Source: Oceanicola granulosus HTCC2516 (GTDB taxonomy: Bacteria; Pseudomonadota; Alphaproteobacteria; Rhodobacterales; Rhodobacteraceae). Taken from it: a stretch of 62,204 nt of DNA. The notes under the pieces were generated by a model, which saw only the letters and a program-made list of their open reading frames with translations, was not told the DNA's origin and ran no database searches. Shown here one piece after another: positions 33,279 to 41,419 of this stretch. The stretch is taken from positions 2,014,803 to 2,077,006 of the forward strand of contig NZ_CH724107.1 in NCBI RefSeq assembly GCF_000153305.1. Direction: 5' to 3'. Made by a program: the position numbers and the translations under genes. The first letter of the stretch is position 1; every line of letters begins with the position of its first letter.

Positions 33279-34039
33279 TCGGCGATGCGGCCGCGCTGCT
33301 GGGGGTCGCTCAGGAGGTGCTTTGGGCGGGGGTCGCCGTCTTCCTGCGCGTGGCGGCGATGGCCGGCGTGTTCCCGGTGTTCGGCGAGCAGTCGGTGCCG
33401 CTGCGGCTCCGGCTGGCGATCGCGCTGGCGCTGACCCTGGTGGTGCTGCCGGCGGTGCCGCTGGCGGGCGGGGCGCCGGGCCTGGCGGCGCTGGTCGGCG
33501 AGCCGTTGGTGGGGCTATTCTTCGGGCTGTTCCTGCGCCTGATCGTGATGGCGCTGCAGATCGCGGGGACGATCGCGGCGCAGTCGACGTCGTTGAGCCA
33601 GATCTTCGGCGCCTCGGCGGGCATCGAACCGTTGCCGGCGATGGGGCACTTCCTGGTGGTGGCCGGGCTGGCGCTCGCGGCGCTGCTCGATCTGCACGTG
33701 CGCGCCGCTGCCTACATCCTTTTGACCTACGAGCTCGCGCCGGTCTCGACCGTTCCGGCGGCGGCCCTCGTCGCGGAGGTCGGCGTCGCGGAGGTGGGGC
33801 GGGCCTTCCGCTTCGGCTTCGCGCTCGCCGCGCCGTTCCTCGTCGCGTCGCTGCTTTACAACATCACGCTCGGCGTCATTAACCGCGCCATGCCGCAGTT
33901 GATGGTCGCCTTCGTGGGCGCGCCCGCCATCACCGCGGGCGGGCTGGCGCTGCTGGCGATCTCCGCCCCGATCATGCTCGCAGCCTGGTCGGACCGGCTG
34001 CTCGACTTCCTCGCCGCCCCGTTCGGCGCGCTGCCATGA
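33275..34039 (+). CDS. fliR: Flagellar export gate protein FliR
   Basis: 254 aa membrane protein with about six hydrophobic segments. VAVFLRVAAMAGVFPVFGEQSVPLRLRLAIALALTLVVLP and AAQSTSLSQIFG are characteristic FliR sequences. It assembles with FliP and FliQ into the export gate core. Overlaps flhA and flhB by 4 bases each. Confidence 0.96.
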   Translation: MIGDAAALLGVAQEVLWAGVAVFLRVAAMAGVFPVFGEQSVPLRLRLAIALALTLVVLPAVPLAGGAPGLAALVGEPLVGLFFGLFLRLIVMALQIAGTIAAQSTSLSQIFGASAGIEPLPAMGHFLVVAGLALAALLDLHVRAAAYILLTYELAPVSTVPAAALVAEVGVAEVGRAFRFGFALAAPFLVASLLYNITLGVINRAMPQLMVAFVGAPAITAGGLALLAISAPIMLAAWSDRLLDFLAAPFGALP

Positions 34040-35115
34040 GCCACGACGACGGCGCCGACAAGAGCTTCGAGCCGACCCAGAAGAAGCTCGACGACGCGCG
34101 CCGGAAGGGCGACCTGCCCCGCTCCGCCGACCTCACGACGGCGGCGGCCTATGCCGGCTTCCTGCTCGCGGCGCTGGCGCTGGGCGGCGGCGTCGTCGAC
34201 GGGATGGGCAGCTTGCTGCGGGCGCTGGTCGAACGGGCGGACGCGCTGTCGGCAGAGATGTTCGCCGGCGGCGCGGCGCCGCGATCGGGCGCGGTGATCT
34301 TGGCGGCGGCGGGGGCGCTGGCGCCGATCCTGCTGGGGCCGGCGGCGGCGGCGCTGGTGGCGGTCATCGCCCAGCGCGGCCTCGTCTTCGCGCCGTCGAA
34401 GCTCGCGCCGAAGCTGTCGCGCATCTCGCCGCTGTCGACGGCGAAGCAGAAGTTCGGCCGGACCGGGCTGTTCGAGTTCGCCAAGAGCTTCGCGAAGCTG
34501 ACGATCTACAGCATCACGCTGGGCCTGTTCCTGTCGGCGCGGCTGCCCGACATCGTCGGCACGATCGGCATGGCCCCGGCGATCATCGCAGGCGAATTGC
34601 TGCGGCTGATGCTCGATCTGCTGCTCGTGGTGGTGCTGATCGCCGCCGCGATCGGCGCGCTCGACCTGCTGTTTCAGCGCGCCGATCACCTGCGCAAGAA
34701 CCGGATGAGCCGCAAGGAAGTGACCGACGAGATGAAGCAGTCGGAAGGTGATCCGGCGATGAAGCAGCAGCGGCGGCAGAAGGCCGTGGCCATCGCGACG
34801 ACGCAGATGATGGCCGACGTGCCGACGGCCGACGTGGTGATCGTCAACCCGACGCATTACGCCGTCGCGCTGAAGTGGGACCGCGGCTCGCCCGGCGCGC
34901 CGGTCTGCGTCGCCAAGGGGGTCGACGCCATCGCCGCGCGCATCCGCGAGCTGGCGCTCGAGCACGTGATCCCGCTGCATTCCGATCCGCCGACGGCGCG
35001 GGCGCTGTTTGCCGAGACGGAGATCGGCGCGGAGATCCATCCCGACCACTACCGCGCCGTCGCCGCGGCGATCCGCTTCGCCGAGCGGCTCCAGCAGAAG
35101 GCGCGCGGCCGGTGA
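34036..35115 (+). CDS. flhB: Flagellar export switch protein FlhB
   Basis: 359 aa. Cytoplasmic start with EPTQKKLDDARRKGDLPRSADL, four membrane spans (about 35-215), then the autocleaving cytoplasmic domain with NPTH at residues 271-274 (VVIVNPTHYAVALKWD). It switches export from rod/hook to filament substrates, working with FliK, which is also in this locus (45257). Overlaps fliR and the following small gene by 4 bases. Confidence 0.97.
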   Translation: MSHDDGADKSFEPTQKKLDDARRKGDLPRSADLTTAAAYAGFLLAALALGGGVVDGMGSLLRALVERADALSAEMFAGGAAPRSGAVILAAAGALAPILLGPAAAALVAVIAQRGLVFAPSKLAPKLSRISPLSTAKQKFGRTGLFEFAKSFAKLTIYSITLGLFLSARLPDIVGTIGMAPAIIAGELLRLMLDLLLVVVLIAAAIGALDLLFQRADHLRKNRMSRKEVTDEMKQSEGDPAMKQQRRQKAVAIATTQMMADVPTADVVIVNPTHYAVALKWDRGSPGAPVCVAKGVDAIAARIRELALEHVIPLHSDPPTARALFAETEIGAEIHPDHYRAVAAAIRFAERLQQKARGR

Positions 35116-35501
35116 GCGTGGAGCAGTTGGCGCGGCTTAGGGAGCTGACCGAGGTCGAGTTCGTGGCGGCCCAGCAGGCGCTGGCCGCGCTGCGCGCGGA
35201 GGAGGAGCGGCTACGGGCGCAGATCGAGGCGCTGGAGACAGGGCGGACCGCGCGGGCGACGGCGCTGCGGGAGGGGCCGGATGCCGCACGGCTGGCGGGC
35301 GCGGACCCACGCTGGGAGGTCTGGATCGACCGGCGCCGCGCGGAGCTCGCCACGCACCAGGCCCGGGTGCGGGCACGGATGGAGACGGCGCGCGCGCGCC
35401 TGCGGCGGGCGTTCGGGCGGCGCGAGGCGTCGGCGATGGTGCTCGAGAGGGCGCGCGCCGAGGCGCGGCGGCTGCGGGCTCAGCGCGCGTCGACGTCCTG
35501 A
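35112..35501 (+). CDS. FliJ-like coiled-coil protein (flagellar export)
   Basis: 129 aa, almost wholly charged helix: EQLARLRELTEVEFVAAQQALAALRAEEERLRAQIEALETG and a second long Arg/Ala helix. The shape and position suggest FliJ, the central stalk of the FliI ATPase, but FliJ proteins diverge strongly and I cannot confirm it. GTG start at 35112 overlaps the flhB stop. The 3' end overlaps the convergent second fliL-like gene by 22 bases. Confidence 0.65.
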   Translation: MSVEQLARLRELTEVEFVAAQQALAALRAEEERLRAQIEALETGRTARATALREGPDAARLAGADPRWEVWIDRRRAELATHQARVRARMETARARLRRAFGRREASAMVLERARAEARRLRAQRASTS

Positions 35502-36013
35502 CGGACGATGTCGATGATGAGGACGTCGAGCACGTGGTCGCCCATCGTCTCGCGCGCGGCGTCGCGCAGGGAGGAGCGCAGGACGCGCATGTTGGCCGCG
35601 CTGGTGAAGTTGCCGTCGAAACCGCCGATGTTGGCGTGGCCGAACAGCACCTGCAGGAGCGCGTCGCGCAGCTTGGGCTCGTGCGCGAAGACCACGTCGC
35701 GGCTGCCGGCGGCGACTTCGAGGCTCAGCGACAGCACGACCAGCGCGGCGACGCTGCCCTCCTCGACCACCGGGACCACGAACTGGTTGTTCAGGCGCGC
35801 GTAATCCCGCCCCTCCACCACCACGTCGCCCGGCTCCTCCTCGGGCGCGGCGGCAACGTCGGCCTCGTGCGGATCGCCGCAGGGCGCTTCGGCCGCGGCG
35901 ACTTCGCCCTCGGGCAGCTCCTCCTCGGGTGGCGGCGACAGCAGCATCCCCGCGCCGACACCGGCGCCGGTGCCGAGGAAGAGGAGGAGGACCGGGACGA
36001 GGAGCGCTTTCAT
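35480..36013 (-). CDS. Second FliL-like protein
   Basis: 177 aa. N-terminal membrane anchor or signal (LLVPVLLLFLGTGAGVGAGMLL), an acidic Glu/Ala-rich linker (about 28-65) and a periplasmic domain with YARLNNQFVVPVVEEGSVAALVVLSLSLEVAAG, then LRDALLQVLFGHANIGGFDG and the closing VLDVLIIDIVRQDV, as in FliL. It ends the leftward flgBC...flgH operon and differs clearly from the FliL at 25958. It may form a different ring around the stator or rod. Confidence 0.75.
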   Translation of the reverse strand: MKALLVPVLLLFLGTGAGVGAGMLLSPPPEEELPEGEVAAAEAPCGDPHEADVAAAPEEEPGDVVVEGRDYARLNNQFVVPVVEEGSVAALVVLSLSLEVAAGSRDVVFAHEPKLRDALLQVLFGHANIGGFDGNFTSAANMRVLRSSLRDAARETMGDHVLDVLIIDIVRQDVDAR

Positions 36014-36025
36014 GGGCGGCGACCT

Positions 36026-36754
36026 TCAGAAGGGGAGCAGGATGTCGGCGAGCTGCTGGCCGTAGCGCGGCTGCTGCACGTCTGAGATCAGCCCCCGGCC
36101 GCCGTAGGAGATGCGCGCCGAGGCGATCTTGTCGTAGGTGATCTCGTTCTGGCGGGTGATGTCCTCGGGGCGCACGAAGCCCGAGACGAGCAGCTCGCGC
36201 AACTCGTGGTTGACCCGGACCTCCTGGCTGCCGGAGATCGCGAGGACGCCGTTGGGCAGCACGTCGAGGATCGTCGCCGCGACGCGCAACTCGAGCCGCT
36301 CGTTGCGGCTGACGGAGCCGTCTCCGTCGGAGAAGCTGTTGGAGGTGAGCGAGACGGCGTCGGCCAAGCTTGCGCCCTCGGGCAGCGCCGGGTCGACCCG
36401 CTGGGGGATGCCGAGAAGCTGCGGGATGCCGAGCGACTCGGAGCCGGAGCGCGAGCGGGAGGTGGAGTTCTGGATCTCGGCGCGGTCATCGATTTCGATG
36501 ACCACGGTGAGGATATCCCCGCGCTGCACCGCGCGGCGATCGCCCAGCAGGGAGCCGCGCTCGCCCGTCCAGAGCGAGGCGGCGGCGAGCGGCTCGGCCA
36601 CGGCGGGAACCGGATCGACCAGCGGCAGCGCGTCGGTCATCATCGCGATGTGCTCGTCGCCGGCGCGGGGCGGGCTGATCGGCGGCGGCCGGCCCAGGTG
36701 GTCGAGGCGGCCGCAGGCGGCAAGCAACAGGAACGACAGCAGGATCGGCCGCAT
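36026..36754 (-). CDS. flgH: Flagellar L-ring lipoprotein FlgH
   Basis: 242 aa outer-membrane ring subunit. Lipoprotein signal MRPILLSFLLLAACG with the lipid-accepting Cys at about 14, then SLWTGERGSLLGDRRAVQRGDILTVVIEIDD and LPNGVLAISGSQEVRVNHELRELLVSGFVRPEDI, matching FlgH. Its partner P-ring gene flgI is not in the window. Preceded by flgA, 12 bases away. Confidence 0.95.
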   Translation of the reverse strand: MRPILLSFLLLAACGRLDHLGRPPPISPPRAGDEHIAMMTDALPLVDPVPAVAEPLAAASLWTGERGSLLGDRRAVQRGDILTVVIEIDDRAEIQNSTSRSRSGSESLGIPQLLGIPQRVDPALPEGASLADAVSLTSNSFSDGDGSVSRNERLELRVAATILDVLPNGVLAISGSQEVRVNHELRELLVSGFVRPEDITRQNEITYDKIASARISYGGRGLISDVQQPRYGQQLADILLPF

Positions 36755-36766
36755 GGCGGGAGCCCT

Positions 36767-37177
36767 TCAGAAAGAGACGTAGCCGGCGCCGTCGGGCCCG
36801 ATGCGGGCGGTGACGGTGGTGCGCGACGACAGGTTCATGACGCGAATGATCTCGCCCGACGCGGCCCGGTCGAGCGCGCGCCCGTCGGTCGAGATGGTGA
36901 GGCCGTTGCTGTTGTAGATCAGCGGCAGGATCGCGTTGCGCTCGACGATGGCGGGCGGCCCGACATCGGCGGGGCGCACCGGGCGGCCGGCATAGATCGC
37001 CACCCGCGCCTCCTGCCCCACCAGCAGCGCGGCGTCGCTCGTGCCGCCGGCGAATTCGGCGGCGTCGAGCGCGAGGTCGGCGGCGGCGATGATCTCCTGC
37101 GCCCGGATCGTGCGCGTCGCGACGAGCGTCTCCGCCGCGGCGGGCCCGGCGAGCAGCAGGAGCGCCAGCCAGCGCAT
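36767..37177 (-). CDS. flgA: Flagellar P-ring assembly chaperone FlgA
   Basis: 136 aa, short form. Signal peptide MRWLALLLLAGPAAA, then a SAF-type domain (ATRTIRAQEIIAAADLALDAAEF, GQEARVAIYAGRPVRPADV) ending in GEIIRVMNLSSRTTVTARI. It helps FlgI assemble in the periplasm. Start shares a base with the flgG stop. Confidence 0.92.
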   Translation of the reverse strand: MRWLALLLLAGPAAAETLVATRTIRAQEIIAAADLALDAAEFAGGTSDAALLVGQEARVAIYAGRPVRPADVGPPAIVERNAILPLIYNSNGLTISTDGRALDRAASGEIIRVMNLSSRTTVTARIGPDGAGYVSF

Positions 37178-37962
37178 CAGCGGACCTGCACCGTCGCGCC
37201 GAGCATCTGGTCGGCGGCGCTGATGACCTTGGAATTGAGCTCGTAGCCGCGCTGCGCCTCGATCAGATCGGTCACCTCCTTGACCGCGTCGACGGAGCTG
37301 TCCTCGAGGAAGCCCTGCCGCAGCGTGCCGAGCCCGTCCTGGCCCGGCGTCGTGACGTTGGCGGGGCCGGACGCCTCGGTTTCGACGAACAAGTTGGAGC
37401 CGACCGCCTCGAGCCCGCGCGGGTTGGAGAAGCCGGCGATGTCGAACTGGCCGAGCAGCTGCGCCTCCACGCGGTCGCTGAAGTAGGCGTAGACCTCGCC
37501 CTCGGGATTGATCGAGATCGACAGGGCGTCGCGCGGGATGGTGATCTCGGGCGCGACGGGGAAGCCGTCGGCGGTGACGATGAGCCCGTCGCCCGAGCGC
37601 TTGAGGCCGCCGTCGCGGGTGTAGCCGGGGCGGCCGTCGGGGAGCGCCACCTCGAGGTAGCCCGAGCCCTCGATGGCGATGTCGAGATCGCCGCCGGTAC
37701 TGGAGAGCGAGCCCTGCGCGAGCATCATCGACACCGACGTCGGCCGCACGCCGAGCCCGAGCTGGACACCCGTCGGCAGGACGGTGCCGTCGGAGGCGTT
37801 GATCGTGCCGGGGCGCATCATCTGCTGGTAGTGCAGGTCGGCGAACTCGGCGCGGCGGGCGTTGTAACCCGTCGTGTTCATGTTGGCGAGGTTGTTCGAA
37901 ATCACCTCGACCCGCATCTGCTGGGCCGACATGCCGGTAGCGGCGATTTTCAGCGCGCGCAT
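37177..37962 (-). CDS. flgG: Flagellar distal rod protein FlgG
   Basis: 261 aa. MRALKIAATGMSAQQMRVEVISNNLANMNTTGYNARRAEF is the rod/hook N-terminal motif. The core has the usual IEGSGYLEVALPDGRPGYTRDGG, and the C-terminus has EVTDLIEAQRGYELNSKVISAADQML. Exported without a Sec signal. Forms the distal rod through the P and L rings. Confidence 0.96.
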   Translation of the reverse strand: MRALKIAATGMSAQQMRVEVISNNLANMNTTGYNARRAEFADLHYQQMMRPGTINASDGTVLPTGVQLGLGVRPTSVSMMLAQGSLSSTGGDLDIAIEGSGYLEVALPDGRPGYTRDGGLKRSGDGLIVTADGFPVAPEITIPRDALSISINPEGEVYAYFSDRVEAQLLGQFDIAGFSNPRGLEAVGSNLFVETEASGPANVTTPGQDGLGTLRQGFLEDSSVDAVKEVTDLIEAQRGYELNSKVISAADQMLGATVQVR

Positions 37963-37976
37963 GGTGGGTCTCCTTG

Positions 37977-38696
37977 TTAGCTGCCCGTGGTGGCGCGGAT
38001 GGCGCCGCGAAGTCGTTCGTCTTCCTGCTCGAGGAAGCGCTGGCCGAGTTCGTAGGCCCGCTGCACCTCGATCATCCGGGCGACCTGCAGGATCGGATCG
38101 ACGTTGGACTCTTCGAGGAAGCCCTGCGCGACGCGGACCCGCGGCACCGGCTCGAACCCGCCCTCGGCCCGGAAGCGGACCCCGTCCTCGCGCACCAGCC
38201 CGGCCGGATCGCGCGGCCGGACCACGCCGACCTGCCCGAGCGGCTGGCCGTCGGCGGAGAGCACGCCGTCGGGCGCGACCGTCACCGACGCCGCGGCCGG
38301 CGGCACGAACAGCGGCGCGCCGCCGGCGTCGAGCACGGGGTAGCCATCGGGGGTGACGAGGTCGCCGTTGGCGTTGGGCATGAAGTGGCCGGCGCGGGTG
38401 AGGCGCTCGCCCCCCGGGGTCTGCACGAGGAAGAAGCCCTCACCCTCGATCGCCAGGTCGAACGCGCCACCCGTCGCCGTCATGCCGCCGGGCGAGATGT
38501 CGGTGTCGCGCACCGCGGCGCGGGCCATCGAGAGGCTGTCGTGGCCCGGCCCGAGCGCCGAGACGTACTCGGAGAAGATGACGCCCTCGCTGCGGTAGCC
38601 CGTCGTCGCGGCGTTGGCGATGTTGTTGGCGATCAGGCGCATCTCGGCCATGAGGCCGGATTGGCGGGTGAGCGTGGTGTAGCTGGCGTTACCCAT
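37977..38696 (-). CDS. flgF: Flagellar proximal rod protein FlgF
   Basis: 239 aa, same family as FlgG but shorter. N-terminus SYTTLTRQSGLMAEMRLIANNIANAATTGYRSEGVIF, core FDLAIEGEGFFLVQTPGGERLTRAGHF, C-terminus ARMIEVQRAYELGQRFLEQED. Lies between fliQ and flgG, 14 bases from flgG. Confidence 0.95.
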   Translation of the reverse strand: MGNASYTTLTRQSGLMAEMRLIANNIANAATTGYRSEGVIFSEYVSALGPGHDSLSMARAAVRDTDISPGGMTATGGAFDLAIEGEGFFLVQTPGGERLTRAGHFMPNANGDLVTPDGYPVLDAGGAPLFVPPAAASVTVAPDGVLSADGQPLGQVGVVRPRDPAGLVREDGVRFRAEGGFEPVPRVRVAQGFLEESNVDPILQVARMIEVQRAYELGQRFLEQEDERLRGAIRATTGS

Positions 38697-38697
38697 G

Positions 38698-38964
38698 TCA
38701 GTACCCCACCATCATCAGCACGAGCGTGTCGCGGAAGAACGCGGTGAGCGTGCCGGTCATGAAGCCCATCGTGACCCAGAAGATCGCGACGATGGCCGCG
38801 AGCTTGGGCACGAAGGTCAGCGTCATCTCCTGGATCGAGGTCAGCGCCTGGAACAGCCCCACGGCCAGCCCCGCGACGAGCGCCACCGACAGGATCGGCA
38901 GCGACATCGCGACGGCGACCCAGAGGCCGTGGCGGACCACGTCGTAGAAGTGCGACTCGCTCAT
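38698..38964 (-). CDS. fliQ: Flagellar export gate protein FliQ
   Basis: 88 aa with two membrane helices (about 14-38 and 52-76): VAMSLPILSVALVAGLAVGLFQALTSIQEMTLTFVPKL is the FliQ hallmark. Part of the FliPQR core although its gene is separated from fliP and fliR. Its start shares one base with the fliE stop. Confidence 0.96.
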   Translation of the reverse strand: MSESHFYDVVRHGLWVAVAMSLPILSVALVAGLAVGLFQALTSIQEMTLTFVPKLAAIVAIFWVTMGFMTGTLTAFFRDTLVLMMVGY

Positions 38965-39248
38965 CAGACCGGCATCCGCAAAATTTCCTGATAGGCCTCG
39001 ACGACCTTGTTGCGCACCGCGACCGCCGCCTCGAGCGCGAGCTCGGTCTGGGCGAGCGCCTGGACGAGCGCGTGCGGATCGGCGTCGCCCGTCATCGCCG
39101 CCATCGCCGTCTCCTCGCTGGCGCGCAGGGTGGCGAGGAAGTCGTCGGCGAGCTGGCCGACGGGGCTTCCGCCGGCGTCGGGGCCGGGCGCGGTGGCCGC
39201 TCGGTTGGTCTCGTAGGCATTGGCGACGAGGGAGCTGGGGAGGTTCAT
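38964..39248 (-). CDS. fliE: Flagellar hook-basal body adapter FliE
   Basis: 94 aa. C-terminal part ALVQALAQTELALEAAVAVRNKVVEAYQEILRMPV is the conserved FliE helix pair; the N-terminal half is variable. It joins the MS ring/export gate to the rod. Located between flgC and fliQ. Confidence 0.94.
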   Translation of the reverse strand: MNLPSSLVANAYETNRAATAPGPDAGGSPVGQLADDFLATLRASEETAMAAMTGDADPHALVQALAQTELALEAAVAVRNKVVEAYQEILRMPV

Positions 39249-39258
39249 CGGTTGTCTC

Positions 39259-39645
39259 CTATCGGCGCAAGAGGTCGAGCAGCGAGGTCGACATCTGCCG
39301 GACCTGCTCGAACATCTTGAGGTTGGCTTCGTAGCTGCGCTGCGCCTCGCGGGCGTCGGCGATCTCGATCAGCAGATCGACGTTGGAGCCCTCGAAGTGA
39401 CCGCTCTCGTCGGCAAGCGGATGGGCCGGATCGAAGATCCGCTCGAGCGCGCTGTCGTCGAGCCGGACCGGCCCGACCGCCACCTCGCCCGCCGTGGCGC
39501 CGAAGGCGTCGCGGAAGGTGACCGTCTTGCGGCGGTAGCCGGGGGTGTCGCTGTTGGCGATGTTCTCCGAGACATGCCGCAGGCGCGCGGACTGGGCGCG
39601 CAGGCCGCTGGCGACGACATCGAGCGCCTGGCTGAAGTCGCTCAT
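39259..39645 (-). CDS. flgC: Flagellar proximal rod protein FlgC
   Basis: 128 aa. MSDFSQALDVVASGLRAQSARLRHVSENIANSDTPGYRRKTVTF and the C-terminal VDLLIEIADAREAQRSYEANLKMFEQVRQM are diagnostic. Directly abuts flgB. Confidence 0.96.
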   Translation of the reverse strand: MSDFSQALDVVASGLRAQSARLRHVSENIANSDTPGYRRKTVTFRDAFGATAGEVAVGPVRLDDSALERIFDPAHPLADESGHFEGSNVDLLIEIADAREAQRSYEANLKMFEQVRQMSTSLLDLLRR

Positions 39646-40014
39646 CTATCGACCTCCGACGGAGAGGCGCAGAACGTCGAGCGCGTGCTTGTAGACCGTC
39701 AGCGCGCGCGAATGCTCGCGCTGCACCTCGGCCGCGGCCACCATCTGCTGCTCGAGCGAGACGGAGTTGCCGTTCGGCGCGGGCTCGGCCGCGGCCGCGC
39801 CGGGCGGCGCGCGGCCGCTGCCGCCGAAGTGGCCCGCCCTGGTCTGCGCCAGCGCGCGGCCCGTGCCAGCCACCTCGCGGAATGGCGGCAGCGACTGGGC
39901 ACGGTAGCCGGGCGTGTCGGCGTTGGCGATGTTGCGGGCGACCAGCACCTGCCGGGCGCTCGCGTGCCGCGCCATTGCGGCGGAGGTCTGCATGACATCG
40001 AGCTTGTCGAACAT
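39646..40014 (-). CDS. flgB: Flagellar proximal rod protein FlgB
   Basis: 122 aa from ATG 40014, preceded by GGGAG; an in-frame start at 40041 would add nine residues without a ribosome site. MFDKLDVMQTSAAMARHASARQVLVARNIANADTPGYRAQ is the rod N-terminal motif. First gene of the nine-gene leftward operon flgB-flgC-fliE-fliQ-flgF-flgG-flgA-flgH-fliL2. Confidence 0.94.
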   Translation of the reverse strand: MFDKLDVMQTSAAMARHASARQVLVARNIANADTPGYRAQSLPPFREVAGTGRALAQTRAGHFGGSGRAPPGAAAAEPAPNGNSVSLEQQMVAAAEVQREHSRALTVYKHALDVLRLSVGGR

Positions 40015-40047
40015 CGGGGCTTCTCCCTCGATTGGCTTCAACCAAGC

Positions 40048-40077
40048 CTTAAGGGCGATTCCTTAAGATACGGTTGG
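40048..40077. promoter_or_regulatory. Inverted repeat and CtrA-like box between flgB and fliI
   Basis: CTTAAGG (40048-40054), 6-base spacer, CCTTAAG (40061-40067): perfect 7-base arms. The right arm also begins TTAA-GATACGG-TTGG (40063-40077), the same layout as the fliF/fliL box. Centre lies 43 bases from the flgB start and 44 from the fliI start, so it can serve both operons. Confidence 0.55.
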
Positions 40078-40101
40078 CAACCAACGGGAATCGGAGACGC
40101 C

Positions 40102-41415
40102 ATGCCAATCGATCAGATCGACCTCGTGCGCGAACGCCTGGGCGACCTGCGCGTCCGCCACCTGCTCGGCCGCGTCTCCGGCGTCGCGAGCGCCGCGCTG
40201 GAAGTGACGGGCTTCGGCGCCGGCGTGCGCGTCGGTGATCCGGTGACGCTGCCCTCGCTCGACGGGCGGCGCGGCGAGGTGATCGGGCTCGATGACGGCA
40301 CCGCGCGGGTGCTGCTCGAGGGCGGGACGGAAGGGATCAGCCTGCGCACGCCGGTCCGCCTCGAGCCGCCGGTGCGCTTCGCCCCGGGGCCGCACTGGCT
40401 CGGGCGGGTGATCGACCCGGACGGCCGCCCCCTCGATGGCCGTCCCTTGCTGCCCGGCACGGGCCGGCGGCCGCGCGCTGCACCGCCTCCGCGCCCGCAC
40501 CGACGCCGCCCGCTCGGGGCGCGGCTCTCGACGGGCTTCGCCGTCTTCGACACCCTGCTGCCCCTCGTGCGCGGCCAGCGGCTGGGGCTGTTCGCCGGCT
40601 CGGGCGTCGGCAAGTCGACCCTGCTCGGCGACCTCGCGCGCGGTGTCGAGGCGGACGTGGTCGTCATCGGGCTCGTCGGCGAGCGCGGGCGCGAGCTGCG
40701 CACCTTCGTGGACGAGGTGCTCGGCGCGGAAGGCATGGCGCGGGCCATCGTGGTCACCGCCACGTCCGACACGGCACCGCAGGTCCGCCGCCGCTGCGCC
40801 CCGGCGGCAATGGCCGTCGCCCAGCATTTCCGCGATACCGGCCACCACGTGCTGCTGCTGCTCGACAGCGTCACCCGCTTCGCCGAGGCGCACCGTGAAC
40901 TCGCCGCCGCGCAGGGCGAGCCGGCGAGCCTGCGCGGCTTCCCGGCGTCGACGGCCGGCGCGATCGCCGCACTATGCGAGCGCGCCGGCCCGGGCGAAGA
41001 CGCGGGCGACATCACCGCGGTCTTCTCGGTCCTCGTCGCGGGGTCCGACATGGAGGAGCCCGTCGCCGACATGCTGCGCGGCGTCCTCGACGGCCATGTC
41101 ATCCTCGATCGGAAGGTCGCCGAGCGCAACCGTTTCCCGGCCATCGACCTGTTGCGCTCCGTCTCCCGCGCGCTGCCGGCAGCGGCCAGCGATGTCGAAA
41201 ACAGCCTCATCAGCCGCGCCCGCGCCTTGCTCGGCAGCTATGACCGCGCCGAGATGATGATCCAGTCCGGCCTCTATGCCTCTGGTTCCGACGCTCGCAT
41301 CGATGAGGCGATTGCGTGCCACGACGCGCTCGACGGCTTCCTCGCCCAGCGCTCGGCGTCGGTCAGCGAGAGCTTCGCCGCGCTGCGCCGCGCCCTGAAT
41401 AGTGGCGCGCGATGA
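40102..41415 (+). CDS. fliI: Flagellar export ATPase FliI
   Basis: 437 aa, F1-beta-like ATPase powering export. Walker A GSGVGKST at 166-173, LVGERGRELRTFVDEVLG, Walker B LLLLDSVTRFAEAHRE, and the C-terminal helical substrate-binding domain. ATG at 40102 (MPIDQIDLVRERLG). Stands alone on the plus strand and converges on the DUF1217 gene with only 4 bases between stops. Confidence 0.96.
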   Translation: MPIDQIDLVRERLGDLRVRHLLGRVSGVASAALEVTGFGAGVRVGDPVTLPSLDGRRGEVIGLDDGTARVLLEGGTEGISLRTPVRLEPPVRFAPGPHWLGRVIDPDGRPLDGRPLLPGTGRRPRAAPPPRPHRRRPLGARLSTGFAVFDTLLPLVRGQRLGLFAGSGVGKSTLLGDLARGVEADVVVIGLVGERGRELRTFVDEVLGAEGMARAIVVTATSDTAPQVRRRCAPAAMAVAQHFRDTGHHVLLLLDSVTRFAEAHRELAAAQGEPASLRGFPASTAGAIAALCERAGPGEDAGDITAVFSVLVAGSDMEEPVADMLRGVLDGHVILDRKVAERNRFPAIDLLRSVSRALPAAASDVENSLISRARALLGSYDRAEMMIQSGLYASGSDARIDEAIACHDALDGFLAQRSASVSESFAALRRALNSGAR

Positions 41416-41419
41416 CCGA

